Position numbers and translations under genes: made by a program. DNA of 64,000 nucleotides, from contig MU839145.1 in assembly GCA_030685235.1 (NCBI GenBank), positions 1-64,000 on the forward strand, given 5' to 3'. This DNA is from Copromyces sp. CBS 386.78 (taxonomy: Eukaryota > Ascomycota > Sordariomycetes > Sordariales > Sordariaceae). Positions 57,855 through 64,000 of the stretch are shown piece after piece; position 1 is the stretch's first letter, and each line of letters opens with the position of its first letter. Below the pieces are notes generated by a model that worked only from the letters and a program-made list of their open reading frames with translations, searched no databases and had not been told where the DNA came from.

Positions 57855-60589
57855 ATGAATCTGTGATGATGGGTTTCAGCTTGGTTTGTTGGCTGTTGTG
57901 TATAGTTTCTTGATGGGAAAAAGGGGGCGGGGAGAACACCAATTACAGTCATTGGTTTTGTTTGTGGCTGAGGTGCCACTGTGGCGACAAGAAGACCGGC
58001 TTCGTATGTGGCGGCGATCAATTATACCACACTGCGAGTGAAGCGGCCTTCTTGTGCTGTTGGGTAACATGCCTGAAGACGGTGTATGGAGGATGTGATA
58101 GGCAGAAGGTTTCCAGAACTTGGTTCTGCAAAGGACTGGAATGATCATGGGCGGACAATGACAAGATGAGTCCAAAGGAGGAGGCCGCCCATGGATCTGC
58201 TCTCGACCAGTTGTGGCGAGTGCAAATAATAGAGCAACTACAGGAATACGTAGCAGACAAAATAATGAACTTCAAGATCATCCTCCAGCCACATCGTTGG
58301 CCCATCGCTTTATCTACGAGAGTGGCGAGTGCATACGGACGCCTTACGTACATGTCGTGTAGCATAAGAGATACAGTATTGGTGGGATCAATTGGGCAGG
58401 TAGGTACACTAGGTGTGTGACACACGCAATGCGATCTGGTCGAGTTTCGGTGATAATAGCAGAAATAGCAGACGTCGCCTTGAACCTCATCTAAAGTCCC
58501 AAAATGATGTCAAAGCCGTAATGGACATGTAGTTCAAGTGAGCTCACTCTTTAGTCTTTGCTACCTGTTGTCCCTCTCTCGAGAGGACAGAACTGAGGAA
58601 CCCCAAACTTCCCCCGCAGGCACAACCGAGACAACCAGAAAGTTGGAGTGACACAGTTGCATCCCATCGAATTGTCGGTTGGTCGGACCCTTGGTTGATC
58701 AATTTCCCGTTCGAAACCTGGCAAGGATCACAGGCAGGGCAGGGTCGCAAATTGTAGGGACGTTTATTCAAGGACTCGTCAGCACCGCCACTGTTTCATG
58801 ACTTCCAAGGCACGGGTCGTGTGGCTGCTGCCGCGGCAAACTGGGAAATTGGCCAATGGAAAGTGCAAAAGGGCCAGCTCTAGCCACAGATAGGTGGCCA
58901 GGGTGGGTGGTTGACGGGTTGAGATCGCCAGGTGCGGTTTTGTTGCGCGCGTCAAAGTTCAACGGCTCGTGGGGATGACCATGGGCAATGAACGACACGG
59001 ACGGTGGACGACGGATTGGTTTTGATTGGGAGCGAGGGGCTCCAAAAACGTCCATTGGTATTTCGAAAAGGGAACATCGATGGAGAACTACTTGGTACAA
59101 TACCGAGTCATGACCTCCAATGGGCGCGGTTTGTGGTCACTTTTTGGAAATAAATGTTCATTGCCCAACCGCCCGTCACGACTATGATATTATGCGACCT
59201 GTCGAACAAGTCCTTTCTTTTCGGTTTCGTTCACTTGATTTGGAGGTTTGACATTGTCCGTTTCTGCTCCTCTTTTCCACTTCCCTTCCTTTCTTCGTCC
59301 TCCTCTTCTCTCTCGGCCCTCCTCTCGCATTGCAGGCTTGGGACCTTGTCGTCAGTCCGGTCACCACACCCCCTCCCCCCACCAGGCCATTCGAACAGGT
59401 CCAACCCCCCATGGGCCCTACCTAGTCCGACCCCTTAAATATGACTACGGTATCATTGGCGATATGGCGCGCATTCGCTGCCATCCTTTCATCGTACCAG
59501 ATGATAGATCCTGGGTGCCCTTCGTAGGGTTTCCTCCGAGCGAACGGCCAGGGGCCCAAGCCAAGCGAAAGCGTAGCAAAGGCGCGCGCGCATTTCGGCA
59601 ACCGTTAAGTTTTGCGGTTGTGCAAAAAAATAAAAGAGTGAGAAAGCTCGTGATGCGATAGGTAACAGAGAAGTCCATGAGGACCGGGAGGGTGGAACAA
59701 GTAGAATAGTTGATAAACCGAGAAAGGAAAACCCATTCCACAAACACAAGAGACGCTAAAACCAAAATAGCTATAGCCCGACAACTGAACAAGCATACAG
59801 CATCTGCATACCTACAGGAGAAGAATGCGGGTACACTGCGTACCCGAGGGAAGTACACTAGAATGGCTTGGAACAAAACCGGTCAAAACCTTCCGTCCTC
59901 GTTCCGCCCGTTTCTGGTGTTCTCCATGTTCGGGCGCTATTACTTTTGGGTGGGCGCGCATGTTGGCTGCCATGGGCTGCAGGCACTAGAATTGTCTACA
60001 CTACAGGAATCCAATGTACATGATTGTATTAGTCGACCCTGCATAAGTACTCTTTCTTTTCCCTTGGCCTGCTTCTCGGATGGCCTGACAAAGGTGCGCC
60101 AACGGCTTTTACGGCTTGTTTTGAACGAGTCCTCCGCAGGCAAGTCCTGAAATTCTATACTTATAAACAGGGGGGTGTGTGTCTTTACACCTTCGGTTGT
60201 TCTCCTCTCTCAAGGTACCGACCATGCCTCTACCTACCTGACCCCCTACCTCTCTTTTTAGTGTTCTTCAGCCCAGACCCATATCCCCATCTGGTGGCTG
60301 AAGATCCTTTTTCGTTCTGCTATTTCTTTTTTTCTTCCCTTCGTTTCCCTTCTCACACGTATACATAATAAATATTCGTTCAAGGGACCGCTGCATGTCT
60401 ACTAGGTGGCACTGAAACTTTCAACTCTTCCTTTGTTTTTTCTAACTTGTGAACTCTCTCGATCGATTTCTCGACTGTCGTTTTCGATAATGAATAGCTT
60501 CACACATAAAATTTACTACTAACCATAGCCATCTTGTCGCCATCTCGTCAAATAACTTTGAACACGACATAAACAGCTCTTTGAAAGCG
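57855..60589. other. Intergenic, no gene recognised
   Basis: About 2.7 kb between hid1 and the epoxide-hydrolase-like gene. Open frames of up to 146 codons on both strands overlap and lack motifs. The right part (about 60180-60480) is pyrimidine-rich, as in a long fungal 5' leader or core promoter of the gene at 60590. Confidence 0.5.
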
Positions 60590-62775
60590 ATGAATAATAG
60601 ACCTGGATCAACAATGGCGGATCCAAGCAGTGGTGTCCAGGTGGCCCCTGGTGAGGAGGTGAAGCCTTATAAGATTCATGTGAGTACACATAACCTCAAC
60701 TCGTCTTTATGCTGAGACATATGGCTAATACGAGATTATCAGATCCCTACCAAGCATCTTGACCTCACCAAACAGAAGCTGGAGCTTACTCGTCTCCCTC
60801 ACGAGGGCTCTGGTTCGGGCAACAAGTCTCAAGACTGGTGGGAGCCCAAGCCGATCGTGGAACCGCTGATCGATTTCTGGTATGAACAACACATCAAACA
60901 GGATACTCGATTTCGAATGTAGAGGCATCAGGACATTAGACTAACAGGTATCTCCTCAACAGGCTTGAGAGATACTCCTGGCGCGAAGCAGAAAGCACCC
61001 TTAACAGCACCCTCCCCCAGTTCCGCACCACCATTACCCATCCGAACCTCGACAACGCCGCCCTCCGAGTGCACTTCATCCACGCCCGCTCTCCCCATCC
61101 CGACGCTGTGCCTCTCCTCCTGATCCCTCCGTTTCCCTTCACCAACCTCTCCCTCGGGCACCTCATCAAGCCCCTCACAGACCCCGATGCGGCATCAGAA
61201 GATCAGATGCAACAAGCCTTCCACCTCATTATCCCCTCCCTCCCCGGTCTCGGTCTAAGCGACGCCCTCCCCGTCAATATCGCCCCCATCCCCGCCTCGG
61301 CCACGATCCTCGACACCCTGATGCGCCGCCTCGGCTACGCCCAGTACCTCGTCACCGGTTCCGGGCCGGGCCACCTCTCGCCGGCCGCGATCGACTTCCG
61401 CGTGGTCAACAGGTTGGCCACGCACCATTTGGACTCGTGTGTGGGCGCGCACCTGATCACTCCACCCCTCAAAGCGCCGACGAGAAAGGAACAGGGCACC
61501 GGGGCGTGGGTTAAGTGGAAGGTGGCCAAGATGTTGAAGAAGGAGAAGTGGGGGTACAAGGCGGGTGATTGGGGGGTTTTGGCGAAGGACAACAACGGCA
61601 ATGGCAATGGGGGAAAGACAAAGGAAGGAAAAGAGAAGAAGATGGGCTTGAACGCTATTGGTGGCGATGGCGGTCTGGCTGAGGACCCCAATACGCTTGC
61701 TTACGCGCTGTGCGACTCGCCCACTGGCATGCTCGTCTTCGTGCTCAGGGGGTTGCGCGCCATGGGGTTGGACGAAGCGGCCTTGTCTTTGCCGCTCTTT
61801 ACGCATGAGAAGATCATTACGCTGACGAATATGTTATGGTTACCCGGTCCGGAGACGGCCATGAGGTACTGGGCGCATTGCGCTGCGTATCCTGAGGATG
61901 ATGGTGGAAATGGCAGCGTGAGGAAAGCAAGCGGGAAGAAGCCCAAGGTTGCGATAACCGTCTTCACCGGCACCGGCACCGGCAACAACGGTAAGTCCCC
62001 AGTAGCACTGGAAACGACAGAAACGGCGGCAGAAGGAGCTTCAACCGACGCCCTCCCCGCTCTCAACAAACAAGTCCCCCTGTCCCGCTCCAAAGCTGCT
62101 GCCCGCTCGGCCGAGAAGCACACCTACGTCTGCCCGGCATGGGGCAACTCCGTCTACGACGTTGTGCATCAAGAACGCGCCTCAGGACACGCCGATGGTT
62201 TGCTAGCCTTCATGCGGCCAGAAATCATCGTCTCTGGGGTTAGAGGACTGGCGAAGGAAGTGCTGGCACGGGAACCGCGACTAAAACCCAATTCGCAGAG
62301 CCAGACCCAACAACAGGCATCGAAAGATCAATTACAACCACAGCCGCAACAGACCGCCGCCGGTGGCGCCTCCTCCCTAACTTCCTTCCCAACCCCTTCA
62401 TCAACAGAACACGGCCCCGCCGTGCCTGGATCTCCCGTTCCCCTAGACAAAATCGTTGTCGTCCCAGCTTCTCCCATCGACGAGCCCTCCACTAGTCCCT
62501 CCAGCGGCGGGCTCAAAAAACCGCCCTCGGTAGTGGTAGCCCTCACCCCCGGCACCGCCACGATCCCCGAAGAAGCAGAAGATAGCGACGAAGAGAAGCA
62601 CCGTGGTAGATCGACGAAACCGGAGAAGGGCAAAGCGATTGCTGCTATATCCAAGGTGCCGCCGCCTCCGTCCAACCATAATCCTAATTTGCTGAATTTG
62701 CCGTCGAGGAACCAGTCGGAGGGCGAGAGTCCGGACACCTTGGTCAATACGCCGAGTCCGTCGCCTAGTTCTTAG
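60590..62775 (+). CDS. Epoxide-hydrolase-like protein, probably non-catalytic
   Basis: Three exons, 60590..60679, 60743..60879 and 60963..62775, give 679 aa; introns are 63 and 83 nt. The N-terminus matches the EHN domain of microsomal/juvenile-hormone epoxide hydrolases (KLELTRLPHE, WEPKPIVEPLIDFWLERYSW, LRVHFIHARSP). An alpha/beta-hydrolase segment follows. The oxyanion-hole motif HGWPG is replaced by PPFPF (131-135), and the nucleophile motif GGDWG by GSGPGHL (208-214), which has no Asp. The C-terminal His region is kept (SGHADGLLAFMRPEI, H485). Between them lies a Lys/Gly/Asn-rich insert (about 270-310), and the last 150 residues are Pro/Ser/Gln-rich and disordered. Epoxide hydrolysis is therefore unlikely; a binding or scaffold role is possible. 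A second in-frame acceptor 15 nt upstream (after 60947) would insert YLLNR. Confidence 0.82.
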
Positions 62776-63451
62776 GGAGGATGAGGACGAGAACGAAGAG
62801 GGGGGGGGAAGGGGAAAGTTCTTCTAATGATATGATTTGAAATTGATGTGAAAAGAGGAATCTTGCTTGGATGTTTTCTCTTCTGATAAGCGGACATTTT
62901 CGGGGACGCTTTCTGCTTTGTTAATTCTTTCTGGTCCGTTTCTTTTTGAGAGCTCAAATGATACCATGGGGAAAGTAACAATGGGAGGAATGGAAGTTGA
63001 AGAGCAGCAGCAGCTGAGTTCAGATACAGATGAATGAATACCAAACACCTGTACTACCTACCAACCATACAGAGAGCGATGCAAGGTGAAATGACCCATA
63101 CCTCCACCTACGATGAGTATAAAAGCAGGCAGGGCCATGTCACGCCCTTATTATCATGACCGGAATATCAGAAACTGAAGCGAATACTTTTAGGGCTGGA
63201 AGAAAAGCAAATGGGTATCTTGGATCAGTAGTTCTCTTCTCGCTAAGAAAATGCGCGCCCCAAACGGAAAACCCCATCATTGACTGACTGACTGAACATG
63301 CCCTTAGTGACTTACGAAAACAAAACCATCGCTGCAGACAACCCTCAGCGCACCAGTCCATAGCTAACATACAAGAACCTTATACAGAAGGGAAGAAAAC
63401 TCCGCAACAAAGACGAAGCAAGATTTCGCCCAAGTGGTGGTGATCATAGAC
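62776..63451. other. Convergent intergenic region
   Basis: This holds the 3' UTRs of the epoxide-hydrolase-like gene and the minus-strand gene cut by the window edge. No other feature is recognised. Confidence 0.55.
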
Positions 63452-64000
63452 TCACAGACTCTGCTGCATCACGCTGCTGCTCGGCGACCTTCTTCCCTTC
63501 TCAAACAGCCACTTGTTAGTCAACGCAACGCTCGACACATTCGACCGCTTTCCTGACGTCGGGGTCGGCGTGGCCGGACCCTCTCCACCAAACGCACTGC
63601 TGCCCGTGCTAGAGCCAAACGCGCTGCTGCTGACGCTGGAGGCAAAGGGGTTGTTACCCATCGTGCTGGCGCCGAGCGGGCTAGGAACGTTCATCACGGA
63701 CTGCCTGTTTCCCTGCATGGCCTTCTGCAGCAGAGGGCTGACGGGCGAGGGCGAGTACGGCTGCCCGTTGAGAGTTCTTCCCGGGCTACCATTATTGGCG
63801 GCCGGCAGTGCAGCAGAGCCACCCGTCTTCATGCTAGCCGGCGTTCCTGCCATCGATGGCGTCCTGGAGTACTTGGGAGGTGTGCTGATGGAGGGGCCAC
63901 CGGGGGTCGCTTTTGCGATCGATGGCAAGCCGAGAAGCTTCCTCTGGGAAGGCGTCAGGGGGATGTCGGAGAGGTCATCGGCCGGGCGGAAGAGCGGCAG
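63452..64000 (-). CDS. pom34: Probable nucleoporin POM34, C-terminal part (cut by window edge)
   Basis: The frame is open from the window edge (64000) to TGA at 63454-63452, giving the last 182 aa. It begins LPLFRPADDLSDIPLTPSQR, then KLLGLPSIAKATPGG and STPPKYSRTPS, followed by Ser/Pro/Thr/Asn-rich sequence with NPFASSVSSSAFGSS. It ends with ALTNKWLFEKGRRSPSSS. From memory, the DIPLTPSQRKLLGL block directly after membrane helices and the terminal NKWLYEKGRR-type motif are those of fungal Pom34, a membrane nucleoporin of the pore ring. The membrane helices would lie right of the window, so this is not proven. Other Ser/Pro-rich nuclear-envelope proteins are possible. Confidence 0.55.
   Translation of the reverse strand: MPLFRPADDLSDIPLTPSQRKLLGLPSIAKATPGGPSISTPPKYSRTPSMAGTPASMKTGGSAALPAANNGSPGRTLNGQPYSPSPVSPLLQKAMQGNRQSVMNVPSPLGASTMGNNPFASSVSSSAFGSSTGSSAFGGEGPATPTPTSGKRSNVSSVALTNKWLFEKGRRSPSSSVMQQSL

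Overview
The window looks like nuclear DNA of a filamentous ascomycete of the Sordariales, most likely Neurospora or a very close relative. Protein-coding genes carry short GT-AG introns (about 50-180 nt) with CTAAC/CTGAC-like branch points. The first 4.3 kb is an extremely TpA-rich, stop-saturated block of the kind left by repeat-induced point mutation (RIP). The glycogen synthase (707 aa) and p55/RbAp48 (446 aa) models have the sizes I remember for Neurospora GSN and NPF. The species is an inference; no alignment was run.

Layout. 1-4270: RIP-mutated repeat block with a recognisable LTR-like segment (1418-1653). 4271-6887: no gene seen. 6888-15412: three minus-strand genes, namely a degenerate calcineurin-like phosphoesterase, an F-box/LRR protein and glycogen synthase. 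15413-23318: a 7.9-kb interval without a convincing gene; it holds a 295-bp element with 23-bp terminal inverted repeats (MITE-like) and a few short coding-like islands. 23319-27164: a CTD kinase (Ctk1/CDK12 type) with a large RS-rich N-terminus. 29193-31385 (minus): an Nrp1-like RNA-binding protein with a dead exonuclease domain. 31386-36114: no gene, but a pyrimidine-rich tract ending in a (TTTTTA)n array and a cluster of foldback repeats. 36115-36621: a compact three-exon PMP3-family gene. 38163-40178: a disordered protein of unknown function. 40750-44124 (minus): a large F-box protein.

45334-46743 (minus) encodes NPF/p55, followed in frame after its stop by another 136 open codons. 48240-52793 encodes the cytoplasmic 5'-3' exonuclease Xrn1, divergent from npf. 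53397-54300 (minus) encodes signal peptidase subunit Spc3, convergent with xrn1 and divergent from hid1 (54922-57854), a Golgi-trafficking protein with a GC-AG intron. 60590-62775 encodes an epoxide-hydrolase-like protein that lacks the nucleophile. The right edge cuts a minus-strand gene, probably nucleoporin Pom34.

This is mainly a housekeeping neighbourhood (carbohydrate storage, transcription and chromatin, mRNA decay, secretion, nuclear pore). The genes are not an operon or a biosynthetic cluster and I see no single pathway. The recurring oddity is that three proteins look like enzymes that have lost catalytic residues: the phosphoesterase, the Nrp1 exonuclease domain and the epoxide-hydrolase-like protein. 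All exon joins were derived by eye from splice signals, frame and family similarity.
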